Shown here: positions 49,096 to 56,939 of the stretch, piece after piece
Numbering within the stretch: position 1 is the stretch's first letter
How the letters are laid out: each line of letters begins with the position of its first letter
Assembly: GCA_910584435.1 (NCBI GenBank)
Contig: CAJUAP010000012.1
Coordinates: forward strand, 13,710 to 77,709
Reading direction: 5' to 3'
Source of the DNA: an uncultured Acetatifactor sp.
GTDB taxonomy: Bacteria; Bacillota; Clostridia; Lachnospirales; Lachnospiraceae
DNA: 64,000 nucleotides
Notes under the pieces: generated by a model
What the model was told of the DNA's origin: nothing
Database searches by the model: none
What the model saw: the letters and a program-made list of their open reading frames with translations, nothing else
Position numbers and translations under genes: made by a program

Positions 49096-49166
49096 TGCCA
49101 AGTAACCCGACTCGCGAGCGAAATGCGCCAAGGTCATTGTGGCAAATTTCATTGCTCGTGAGTATA
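49096..49166 (+). repeat. Dispersed repeat family A, copy 3 (end missing)
   Basis: A truncated copy lacking the TATACTGACGG end. The hairpin ACTCGCGAGCGAAAT with ATTTCATTGCTCGTGAGT is kept. It lies in the leader of the ArsA operon. Confidence 0.8.
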
Positions 49167-49209
49167 TTTGGATGGTTTGGTAAGTTTTAGCATTGGTACA
49201 GTGTATATG

Positions 49210-49277
49210 TGAGCAGCAATATAAATTGAGCAGCAGTATAAATTGAGCAGTAGTGAAAACTGAGCAGCAGTATAGAG
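49210..49277 (+). repeat. Four 17-base direct repeats
   Basis: Four head-to-tail units of the type TGAGCAGCAGTATAAAT (starts 49210, 49227, 49244, 49261), ending 26 bases before the ArsA start codon. Units 1 and 2 differ by one base; 3 and 4 by a few. It could be an operator array or a leader repeat. Confidence 0.8.
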
Positions 49278-49303
49278 CGTACAGAGAGGAGTGGGAGTTG
49301 GAA

Positions 49304-50500
49304 ATGAAAAGGATTTATATTTTTACAGGAAAAGGCGGCGTGGGGAAGAGCAGTGTGGCAGCGGCTCACGCTGTGAAGAGCGCCGGGGAGGGCAGGAAAA
49401 CGCTTCTGGTAAGTACGGATATGGCACATAATCTGGGAGATATTTTTGAGAGGAAAATGGGGAAAACAGTGGAAGAGAATGTGCTTCCTCATTTGGACCT
49501 GTATGAGTTGGACCCGGAGCATGTGATGGAAAATGATTTTCCGGAGGTAATGGGATATTTGGGGAAGCTGTTTGCGGATCTGGGTGAACCGGATCTGCAG
49601 AATATGGGAATGATACCGGGAATGGAGGAATTATTTTCCCTGCTGAAGATTGCGGATATCTATAAGGAGGAGCAGTATGAACGGCTGATTGTGGACTGTG
49701 CGCCTACAGGTGAGACCTTATCTCTGCTGAAGTTCCCGGAACTGCTTTCCTGGTATATGGAAAAGCTTTTTCCGATTGGGAAGGTGGGGGTAAGGGTGCT
49801 GGCGCCCATTTCCAAAGCAGTATTTAAAGTAGAAATGCCCGACAAATGTGCGATGAATGAGATTGAGAAAATGTATCTGAAACTGGCGGAATTACAGGAG
49901 CTTTTGAAAGACAGGGACATTACCAGTGTGAGGATTGTGACGGTTCCGGAGAAGATGGTCCTGGAAGAAACAAAACGCAATTATATGTATCTGAATCTCT
50001 ATGATTTTAATGTGGATGGCGTATATATCAACCGGATTCTGCCAAAGGAGATTGGCAATCCTTTTTTTGACCAATGGCTTGTGCTCCAGAAGAAATATAT
50101 TACTGCTTTGAAGGAAAGCTTTGGCGCATTGCCGATATATGAAATTCCCTGGTATGATGAGGAATTGAAAGGGGAGGCTGCCATCAGGAGAATTGTGGCG
50201 GATGTGCTGGAGGGGAAGGATGTCTTCAGCACGAAAAGTATAACGGAAAGAGAGCGGTTTCTTCAGACAGAAACGGGATATCAACTGGAGGTATTTCTTC
50301 CGAACGGGGAAAAGGAGAAGATTGATTTGTATCAGGCCGCTGCGGATATTGTGATTAAGGCGGGGAATTTCAAACGAAATATTCCGCTGCCCAATGTGCT
50401 GCGCAGATATGGAGTATCCAGAGCAAAATATGAGGGTGGGAAACTGCGCATTTGGTTTGAGAAGGGAAGTGAAGAGGATGAACATGGAGATGCTTCGTAG
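49304..50500 (+). CDS. ArsA/Get3-like ATPase, first of a pair
   Basis: A 398-residue P-loop ATPase of the ArsA/Get3 group. The deviant Walker A G-K-G-G-V-G-K-S-S is at the N-terminus, followed by the switch S-T-D-M-A-H-N-L-G-D and the family block V-D-C-A-P-T-G-E-T-L-S-L-L. The C-terminal 80 residues (V-F-L-P-N-G-E...L-R-I-W-F) fit the small alpha-crystallin-like domain found in one ArsA subgroup (Get3d-like). No arsenite cysteines, ArsB or ArsR are nearby, so arsenic resistance is unlikely; handling of membrane or client proteins is more plausible. The ATG at 49304 follows GGAGTTGGA. Confidence 0.85.
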   Translation: MKRIYIFTGKGGVGKSSVAAAHAVKSAGEGRKTLLVSTDMAHNLGDIFERKMGKTVEENVLPHLDLYELDPEHVMENDFPEVMGYLGKLFADLGEPDLQNMGMIPGMEELFSLLKIADIYKEEQYERLIVDCAPTGETLSLLKFPELLSWYMEKLFPIGKVGVRVLAPISKAVFKVEMPDKCAMNEIEKMYLKLAELQELLKDRDITSVRIVTVPEKMVLEETKRNYMYLNLYDFNVDGVYINRILPKEIGNPFFDQWLVLQKKYITALKESFGALPIYEIPWYDEELKGEAAIRRIVADVLEGKDVFSTKSITERERFLQTETGYQLEVFLPNGEKEKIDLYQAAADIVIKAGNFKRNIPLPNVLRRYGVSRAKYEGGKLRIWFEKGSEEDEHGDAS

Positions 50501-50750
50501 GTTAAAAACAGCAGGGGAATACCAGAAAAAAGCAATGATGGCATTATTGCCGGAACAGATGGAAAAACATTTGGATGTGATTGAAAAAGAAGTAAAAATG
50601 ATGCTGGCGGAAATGATTGCCGCGGCGGTACGCGAAGGCAGGAAGGCAGATGCATTCCGGGACAAACAGGATTATCAGATGGCGGATGCGTCCTGGGGTG
50701 AACAGAATCACCAGGAAACGACCTCTGTTAAGAAGGTAGATATTGAGTAA
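50478..50750 (+). CDS. Small helical protein between the two ArsA-like genes
   Basis: A 90-residue protein overlapping the end of the first ArsA-like gene by 23 bases. It is mostly amphipathic helix (about residues 5-55, with L-L-P-E-Q-M-E-K-H-L-D-V-I and V-K-M-M-L-A-E-M-I-A-A-A-V) and then a polar tail. I do not recognise a family. Its overlap with the ATPase gene and a GAAGAGG site suggest real, coupled translation and a role as partner or adaptor of the ATPases. Two nearby ATGs (50478, 50484) are possible. Confidence 0.65.
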   Translation: MNMEMLRRLKTAGEYQKKAMMALLPEQMEKHLDVIEKEVKMMLAEMIAAAVREGRKADAFRDKQDYQMADASWGEQNHQETTSVKKVDIE

Positions 50751-50796
50751 GTGTTGCCTTGGCGGATGCAGAAGCGGAATAAGAAAGGGTAAGCAT

Positions 50797-51948
50797 ATGA
50801 GAGTAATTATATATACGGGAAAGGGCGGTGTGGGGAAGACCAGTATGGCAGCTGCTACAGCCTGTAACATTGCCGAAAGCGGAAAAAAGGTTTTGATAAT
50901 GAGTACGGATCAGGCCCATAGCCTGGGTGATTCTTTTGACATAGCAATAGGAAAAGAGCTGACACGGATTACGGATCATTTGTATGCAGTGGAAATTGAT
51001 ACTGTCTATGAAGGTGAAAAAAGCTGGGGGCATCTGAAGAATTATATGAAGCAGCTTCTGACTGCCAAAGGGGGCGGAGGAATAGAAGCAGAGGAACTGT
51101 TGATTTTTCCTGGGCTGGAAGAGCTTTTTTCCATGTTTCGGATTCTGGATGCATATGAGAGCGGCATCTATGACACCATTATTGTAGATTGTGCTCCTAC
51201 AGGGGAGACACTGTCCCTGCTGAAATATCCGGAGAGGCTGTCCGGCTTGATAGAGAAGGTATTGCCGCTGGAAAAGTTAGGTGTAAAGACAGTGGGGGCG
51301 GTTTTGGAGAAGGCAATGAAGATTCCTATGCCGAAAGATAATGTGTTTGATGATGTTGAATATTTGATGGAGAAGATGAAGCGGCTGCAGAAGCTGATGC
51401 TGAACCAGGATGTTGTGAGTCTGCGGGTAGTCACCACGCCGGAAAAAATTGTAATCAGTGAGGCCAAGCGCAATTTTACCTGTCTGTATTTATATCATTA
51501 TAATGTGGATGCAATCATTGTAAATCATATCTATCCGCCGGAAGCCATGCAGGGATATTTCCATAAGTGGGTAAAACTGCAGGAGGAAGGAATGCGTGAA
51601 ATACAGGAAAGCTTCAGCGAAGTCCCCAGGTTCTGTGTGGAGCTGCAGCCTAAGGAGCTCCGCACCCTGGAAGTATTGGGGGAAACAGGAAGGCATATTT
51701 TCGGTGCGTATGATCCAAATGATGTCTTATTCCGCAGAAAAATATATGAGATCGACCGGGAAGGCATGAGCTTGAAAATTTATCTGCCCTTTGCAGATAA
51801 GGAAGAGCTGCGGCTGGAACAGGACAGGAATGAGCTGGTGGTGGGAGTGCGCAATGAGTGCCGCAGATTTCCTGTACCGGCGGAATTTGCCGGAAGGGAG
51901 ATAACAGGGGCGAAGTTTGCGGAGGGGTATCTGCGGATAACGTTTTAA
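50797..51948 (+). CDS. ArsA/Get3-like ATPase, second of a pair
   Basis: A 383-residue paralogue of the 49304 product with the same layout: Walker A G-K-G-G-V-G-K-T-S, switch S-T-D-Q-A-H-S-L-G-D, V-D-C-A-P-T-G-E-T-L-S-L-L and a C-terminal alpha-crystallin-like segment (K-I-Y-L-P-F-A-D...Y-L-R-I-T-F). The pair may form a heterodimer, as two-halved ArsA does in one chain. It follows the small helical gene by 46 bases. The ATG at 50797 is chosen because the P-loop must be near the N-terminus; upstream in-frame codons from 50743 precede any site. Confidence 0.85.
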   Translation: MRVIIYTGKGGVGKTSMAAATACNIAESGKKVLIMSTDQAHSLGDSFDIAIGKELTRITDHLYAVEIDTVYEGEKSWGHLKNYMKQLLTAKGGGGIEAEELLIFPGLEELFSMFRILDAYESGIYDTIIVDCAPTGETLSLLKYPERLSGLIEKVLPLEKLGVKTVGAVLEKAMKIPMPKDNVFDDVEYLMEKMKRLQKLMLNQDVVSLRVVTTPEKIVISEAKRNFTCLYLYHYNVDAIIVNHIYPPEAMQGYFHKWVKLQEEGMREIQESFSEVPRFCVELQPKELRTLEVLGETGRHIFGAYDPNDVLFRRKIYEIDREGMSLKIYLPFADKEELRLEQDRNELVVGVRNECRRFPVPAEFAGREITGAKFAEGYLRITF

Positions 51949-51959
51949 CAATTGTCTTT

Positions 51960-52421
51960 CTATATACAGAAGCTTGTCTGATTATAATATTGATGAAAGT
52001 CTTCCTCAAACTGAGCAAAGTTAAAGCCGCTCTTGGCTTTTACTTTTTTAACTGTATTCAGAACAGCAGATATGATAAGCAGTATTTTTTCATGACTGTC
52101 TGCCTGATAATATGGATCGAAGTTCATTCTTATGGTAATGATGGCACAGCGCTTATTGTCAATCAGCCGTATGGACTCTTTCCACTGTCCCTGAACATAA
52201 AGCTTTTCAGGAGCAATGGCAGGAGTAATCCCGATGATGTGCAGAGCATCACTGTATTTTTTGCTGTGGAAAAAATGGTATGCTTTTTGGCAGAAGCGGT
52301 ATACTTCCTCATCGATGCCATAGTATTGGCTGATATATGCCGGGGAATTGATGCTAAGTCCTATGAAGGCGTCTCCTGGTTCAAGTAATTTCTGAAATTG
52401 TTTTTGGCTTAACCAGAATTT
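51960..52421 (-). pseudogene. Coding-like minus-strand frame after the HD-GYP gene, without start codon
   Basis: On the minus strand a frame stays open for 153 codons right after the HD-GYP gene, but in the -1 frame relative to it. It has no usable start codon before a Met at about residue 100. The product looks protein-like (F-W-L-S-Q-K-Q-F-Q-K-L-L near the start, then G-L-S-I-N-S-P-A-Y-I and Y-G-I-D-E-E-V-Y-R-F, later S-A-V-L-N-T-V-K-K-V). It is either a frameshifted C-terminal domain of the HD-GYP protein, a product of programmed frameshifting, or a gene that has lost its start. The family is not recognised. Confidence 0.55.
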
Positions 52422-54250
52422 TCAGTATGTTCATATATGCTGAAATATATATCTTTTCTTTTTTCGTTAATAATGTAATTGATATGCTGCATGATTTCTT
52501 CCACATGAAGCAAATCACAGATATATCCGCTGTACCTGGTTCCCTTCATACTGTCGAACTCATCCATGAGCTGTAACAGGGTTTTGCCCTGGCCATAGGG
52601 TCTGCCGATATTGTCGGTAGCCGCGTCAATACTGTCCGCAATGCTGATAATGTTCACAAACGGCTGGTTCGCAGTATGTTTTTTCAGCGGATATCCGCCC
52701 TGCTCGTTGTACCATAAGTGATGCAGCATGGAACAGTCATGAATACAAACGACCTGGGGTGTCTGCCGCCCCTGGTAAATCTTGGAAAAGTTAGCCGGGT
52801 GCGCTTTGATAATTTCAAATTCGTCATCGGTAAGATTTCTGGAAGAATTGGAAACGTAATCCAGACAGAAATATTTTCCGATGTCGTGGAAGAGGGCGCA
52901 ATTTTCCATCAATGCCAGAAGTTCTTCTTTGTGTTTCTGACAGTATTTCCAGGAATATCCGCAGACACCGTCTAAGTAGTGAGGGTCATGTTCCAGGATG
53001 TAAGTTAAGATCACAAAGCAGATTTCTTTTACCATAATTGTATGGACATATAGGGCTTTATTGGCATAAACCGTGGCATTCAGCACCATGTTTTTGAAAA
53101 AGTCAAAGTCAACGATATTGGATGCGGAATTTACCAGCATTAACATGCAGTAATTGGTCTGGTAACTGCCGAATTGATGCGCCAGTTTTTTGGCTTCCTG
53201 AAGTACATGGGTGATGATTTCCGTACTTTTGTCTAATATGTACTGTGGGCTGTAATTACTGCATTTGTACAGATAATCCATGTAGTATGCATTGGCCGTA
53301 AACAGGGCCGTGAATTGTTCCATTGCGCTGTGGGCGTTTTCCGATCGGGAGCAGCGCTCCATGAGACGCAGAAGCTCTTCCATGGAAAGCTGCCCTAAGT
53401 GATAGGATGCCTGGGCGCAATAGAGCTGCAGTATCACGTGGTCGGAAATGAGATTCTGTGCATTTTCAGAATCCAGAATGGCTTGGAGTTCATTCCGGAG
53501 TTCTGCAATCAGGGGGGCTTCTTTTTCCAGATCAATCATTGGCTCAGACATCGTGGTATGATATTTCCGGGCGTATTCTGCCCTGCGGCATGATTCCAGG
53601 GCAAAGGCCAGGGCATTTGTCTTGCAGGAGATATATTGAGGCAGCATGAATTGATCCCCGGCTGTTTGACGGAGCTGCTCAAACTGCACTTTGATTTCAC
53701 GATATTTTTTCAGGCCGAAAGTCATATCTTTCCGATTGATAACGCTTAACAGCCAGCAGTTGATCAGAGCACGCCTGGCTTTTTCGGAAAGCTTGTCAAA
53801 GTCAGCCAGATATTGTTCTGCCATCAAAGGATATGCACTGCCATCGTAATCATCCAGATGTTCTTTCATCATAATGTCAAATACGGCGCAGCGCTCCAGC
53901 ATTAGAACAGTTTGTTCCACATCACCTGCGGACCGGTAGTATTGAAATAGAAGTTTGGAGATACGTAAGGCAATAGGGGTATCTAAAAATTGCTGTGAGG
54001 GGGGCAGCAGAATACTGGAAAAGTCGTTCAGATCTTTTTCCGCTTTGGCATCCAGGAGATGGGGTGAGTTCTCATAGACTTCAATATATTCCCTGATAAT
54101 GGCGTTGGTCTGTTTCTTAATCTGCTTTTTTTCATACGAAATATCCATCAGCTTTTGAATGACATCCTGTTTGGCTGACAGATGCCGGAAGTCTTCTATG
54201 TCCAATTCATGATATCGTTCAATTAATGGCTTGTAATCTCTATAATCCAT
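52409..54250 (-). CDS. HD-GYP-type phosphohydrolase with long helical N-terminus
   Basis: A 613-residue protein. The N-terminal 400 residues are helical and TPR-like, with no membrane segment. The C-terminal part is an HD domain of the HD-GYP type: H-D-I-G-K-Y, a later A-H-P, then H-H-L-W-Y-N-E-Q-G-G-Y-P and I-A-D-S-I-D-A-A. HD-GYP proteins hydrolyse cyclic-di-GMP or related dinucleotides; here the GYP signature is present but the surrounding consensus is loose. The ATG follows GGGGGAGC. A coding-like extension follows in another frame (51960-52421). It is transcribed away from repeat A copy 4. Confidence 0.82.
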   Translation of the reverse strand: MDYRDYKPLIERYHELDIEDFRHLSAKQDVIQKLMDISYEKKQIKKQTNAIIREYIEVYENSPHLLDAKAEKDLNDFSSILLPPSQQFLDTPIALRISKLLFQYYRSAGDVEQTVLMLERCAVFDIMMKEHLDDYDGSAYPLMAEQYLADFDKLSEKARRALINCWLLSVINRKDMTFGLKKYREIKVQFEQLRQTAGDQFMLPQYISCKTNALAFALESCRRAEYARKYHTTMSEPMIDLEKEAPLIAELRNELQAILDSENAQNLISDHVILQLYCAQASYHLGQLSMEELLRLMERCSRSENAHSAMEQFTALFTANAYYMDYLYKCSNYSPQYILDKSTEIITHVLQEAKKLAHQFGSYQTNYCMLMLVNSASNIVDFDFFKNMVLNATVYANKALYVHTIMVKEICFVILTYILEHDPHYLDGVCGYSWKYCQKHKEELLALMENCALFHDIGKYFCLDYVSNSSRNLTDDEFEIIKAHPANFSKIYQGRQTPQVVCIHDCSMLHHLWYNEQGGYPLKKHTANQPFVNIISIADSIDAATDNIGRPYGQGKTLLQLMDEFDSMKGTRYSGYICDLLHVEEIMQHINYIINEKRKDIYFSIYEHTENSG

Positions 54251-54573
54251 TTGCTCCCCCGTTTGTCCGTGTCAGTGTTCCGTATTGACGGTTACAAAAT
54301 TTTGTCCTGCCGCCCGGTCTGCACTTCCCATTTGCTATACTCACGAGCGATGAAATCTGCCACAGTGACCTTGGCGCATTTCATCGCTCGTGAGTCGGGT
54401 TGCCTGGCAAGTTTTAGTGACCGTCAGTATAAGTTGTAAATATGTAGTTTTGCAGTTATAACAATGGTTTAAAATTATATTAGCATCAACGCGGACAAAG
54501 GGCAACATAAAAATTATATAGAAGTGTGAGAAGAGCCAAAGACGGTCATTCCTGCCTTTGGCGGCCGGGCGGC
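54251..54573. other. Intergenic region with repeat A copy 4
   Basis: 323 bases between two minus-strand genes. It holds repeat A copy 4 (54336-54431) and a GCCAAAG...CTTTGGC hairpin at about 54536-54563, just past the stop of the 54574 gene and a likely terminator element for it. No gene was seen. Confidence 0.6.
54336..54431 (-). repeat. Dispersed palindromic repeat family A, copy 4
   Basis: The best-preserved copy, 96 bases. The central hairpin is a perfect 18-base stem, ACTCACGAGCGATGAAAT with ATTTCATCGCTCGTGAGT, and the loop contains a second GCCA/TGGC pairing. Ends are TATACTCACG and CGTCAGTATA. Confidence 0.9.
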
Positions 54574-55509
54574 TTACATTGGCCGGATAGAAATCTGCGG
54601 CACCTCAATAAACTTGGCCAGCATTCCCTCATAATAGAATACTTTATCGCTTTCGGTAACTTCCTCTCCCCGAAACTGCCTGATGACAAAGGGAAGAATG
54701 TAGTTATCCAGACATTTGAATTCGACAGCGGCCTCCTGGTTCTCTGTTATGATTTCCTTATAATATCCATCGGTGCCCTGGATCCTGTGGAGCGTAAACA
54801 GTTCCGCCCTGACGGGAACCGGCATCTGCTGTATGATATCTTCCGGCGGAAAAGCAGTAAAATGCGGTGTGGGGCCGGAAGCGTCCAGGACAATCTCATC
54901 GTTTGAGAAAAATGTCACCTGTTCCATGGGCAGACCCTTTTCTTCCAATTGTGTCAGAATGATATCCATAAGGTATTTTTCGTAGGTAATATGTCTCTTG
55001 GGATTGCAGCTGCCTAATATCACCTGACGGATATATTTGCTGTGGATGATGTGACTGCTGTCCGTATATCTGCCGATGAATGCTTCCCAGGTGTCCGCAT
55101 TGTGGAAAATTTCGGGGGCATAGTGGTGTAATGCCGAAAAATTTGCTTTTTTCATATCGAAACTGATAAAGCGTTTTCCGTCATTGGAGGGTTTGAATAT
55201 GTCCCTGCCCGGAAGGGAAGCGTGGGTGACGCGGTACCGGTTCATGTCCTCGCTGTTAAAGCGCTGGTAGCTCTCCGCAGCCTGAATATCCCGGATGGCG
55301 GATTCCTTGATGCGGTTGTATTCCTGGAAGTAATCCTGCTCACTGGAGTATCCGGATAATTCCCCGGTAAAGACTTCCCATTTTGCCAGTGTTCCGTAAT
55401 AGGGGTCATAGAGCTGCAGACGGTCAGTAAAATATGGTTCCTGAAATAAACGCAGTGGAATATTGCAGTCCTTGCAGAATCTCTCCTTTGTACTTGCTGA
55501 TATCTTCAT
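54574..55509 (-). CDS. Uncharacterised protein paired with the RlaP-type gene
   Basis: A protein of about 311 residues that I cannot assign to a named family. Two segments recall polymerase palm motifs: F-D-M-K-K-A-N-F-S-A-L (acidic, motif-A-like) at about residue 118 and F-F-S-N-D-E-I-V-L-D (motif-C-like) at about 200, with S-K-Y-I-R-Q-V-I-L-G and N-P-K-R between. The N-terminus has a C-x-x-C (F-C-K-D-C). The gene follows the RlaP-type gene with its ATG (55509) only two bases past that stop, so they form an operon. A template-independent or RNA-directed polymerase-like role is only a hypothesis. Confidence 0.6.
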   Translation of the reverse strand: MKISASTKERFCKDCNIPLRLFQEPYFTDRLQLYDPYYGTLAKWEVFTGELSGYSSEQDYFQEYNRIKESAIRDIQAAESYQRFNSEDMNRYRVTHASLPGRDIFKPSNDGKRFISFDMKKANFSALHHYAPEIFHNADTWEAFIGRYTDSSHIIHSKYIRQVILGSCNPKRHITYEKYLMDIILTQLEEKGLPMEQVTFFSNDEIVLDASGPTPHFTAFPPEDIIQQMPVPVRAELFTLHRIQGTDGYYKEIITENQEAAVEFKCLDNYILPFVIRQFRGEEVTESDKVFYYEGMLAKFIEVPQISIRPM

Positions 55510-55510
55510 G

Positions 55511-56584
55511 TCAGGCATCTCCTTTCCGGGGCACTGGGCGTCTCAGATAATCTTCATTTCCTTCACACTTGATAATGCATTCATCCACATACATTCTGAA
55601 TTCGTTAATCCTCTTATGATTTGGCACATCGGGCAGGGAGGTGTTGTCCTTCGCATACTCGAATCTTTTCTCATATTCGTTGAGCAGATCGTAAAATGCG
55701 GCCGTGGGCTGCCTGTTATCGTCTAGGAACTCACCGTTGCGGATACGCATCAGCAGCTCATGCTCCGCTTCCCGGTAGGTGATGATTTCTTCTTTCTCAA
55801 GGATGTCAATACACATCATGTACAGGCGGAGCAGATGCGCCATATGTTTTCCAAGCTTATCGTGGCTGATGGCCTTTTCGTTCCGTTTTCCGATTTTGTT
55901 GTAGCTGTTGACAATGGATTTCATTTCGTTCCACATCCCCGTCCAATCCCGCAGAGGGTAATGTGTCAGCGTTACATCCATAAAAATTTCACTTTCATAG
56001 CCCTGTTCTACGGCCTGGTCAATATACAGCCTGATGTCATTGTCATCGTGTGGGTAGTATCTGGTCTTGAAGTCGTATTTGGCGTTGGCAATGCTTTTGA
56101 GAATATATGCTTCATTTTCAGCCTGCCCAACCAGTCTGGCGGCTTTGTTCTCCAGGCGCCGGAGCTGGCTGCCGGCATAGCCGCCGAAGGTATGGATGCA
56201 GATTTTTGAGAGGAACATTTTCCTGTTGTCCAGAAGCTCCCGGCCTATGGGAGTTAAGTGCAGGTATTGTTCCGGCCGGCATCCCAGGATTTCTATGGTA
56301 TTGGGATTATTGGAGGCCAGCAGCTGGAGCATTTTATGAAAGGAGTAGATGGTAGTGTCGGTTGCGGTATCCACGACCTGCTCATAATCGGTTCCCAGTA
56401 AAATATTCTCTTTGGAATTCAATGCGATTCCTCTGATGTCCAGATCGGAAGTTTCCTTTTCCATGCCGTAAGCGTGGCTTCCGCCCAGTGCCAGTAATAT
56501 GATATTGTTTTGTAAATTCTGATTCGAGTTCAGAAAAGCATATTCAGGTGATTTCAATTTGTTTTTAATCTCTTCTAACAGCAT
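55511..56584 (-). CDS. RNA-repair nucleotidyltransferase (RlaP family, DNA polymerase beta fold)
   Basis: A 357-residue nucleotidyltransferase of the PF10127/RlaP type. The polymerase-beta signature is G-G-S-H-A-Y-G (34-40) followed by S-D-L-D-I-R-G with the metal Asp47 and Asp49; the family-specific helical C-terminus includes F-G-G-Y-A and K-A-I-S-H-D-K-L-G-K-H-M-A-H-L-L-R. The family is proposed to act in RNA repair, for example by adding or sealing nucleotides at damaged ends. It forms a two-gene operon with the 54574 gene and faces a divergent ABC-class ATPase gene. The ATG follows GGGAAGGGG. Confidence 0.85.
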   Translation of the reverse strand: MLLEEIKNKLKSPEYAFLNSNQNLQNNIILLALGGSHAYGMEKETSDLDIRGIALNSKENILLGTDYEQVVDTATDTTIYSFHKMLQLLASNNPNTIEILGCRPEQYLHLTPIGRELLDNRKMFLSKICIHTFGGYAGSQLRRLENKAARLVGQAENEAYILKSIANAKYDFKTRYYPHDDNDIRLYIDQAVEQGYESEIFMDVTLTHYPLRDWTGMWNEMKSIVNSYNKIGKRNEKAISHDKLGKHMAHLLRLYMMCIDILEKEEIITYREAEHELLMRIRNGEFLDDNRQPTAAFYDLLNEYEKRFEYAKDNTSLPDVPNHKRINEFRMYVDECIIKCEGNEDYLRRPVPRKGDA

Positions 56585-56691
56585 ATGTTTCCCCTTCCCT
56601 TTTGATTCTGACAGGAAATGCGGCCAGACGGCAGACGGAGGCTGTCATTTGGGCATTTGCTGTCTGGTGAAGCGAATAAAGCTATACTTTC

Positions 56692-56719
56692 ATTATATTA
56701 TTTTTCACCTTAAAGTCAA
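56692..56719 (-). promoter_or_regulatory. Promoter of the RlaP-type operon
   Basis: On the minus strand TTGACT (56719-56714) and TATAAT (56697-56692) are 16 bases apart, about 110 bases before the start codon. Confidence 0.65.
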
Positions 56720-56856
56720 TGCAAAGGCTGTGGGTATTTAACCGCAATGCTGAAAGGGTGTAACAGTTCGGGCAGCTCCTGGCGCAAAGTCATACCTGCG
56801 CTTCAGAGACGGCGTACAGCCTTGCGTAAACAATTCTGAAAGAGGGCTGGACATGG

Positions 56857-56885
56857 TTGCTAAGACGGAAAAAATGTGTTAGAAT
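56857..56885 (+). promoter_or_regulatory. Promoter of the ABC-class ATPase gene
   Basis: TTGCTA (56857-56862) and TAGAAT (56880-56885) with a 17-base spacer, in the 355-base divergent region. The 140 bases between the two promoters show no further structure beyond short G/C-rich hairpin halves at 56765-56825. Confidence 0.6.
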
Positions 56886-56939
56886 TTATATCAGACCAAA
56901 CCGGAATCAGGGTTGTGTCGGGAGAGGAAAGGAACAATC

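Noticed and set aside
49304..51948. Arsenic resistance operon
   Set aside because: Only ArsA-like ATPases are present; the ArsB pump, ArsC reductase and ArsR repressor are missing and the arsenite cysteines are not evident.
51858..52388. Plus-strand open frame of about 176 codons after the second ArsA-like gene
   Set aside because: It is the complement of the minus-strand coding-like frame, begins inside the ArsA-like gene, and its product is an unlikely mix of hydrophobic runs. No ribosome site was seen.
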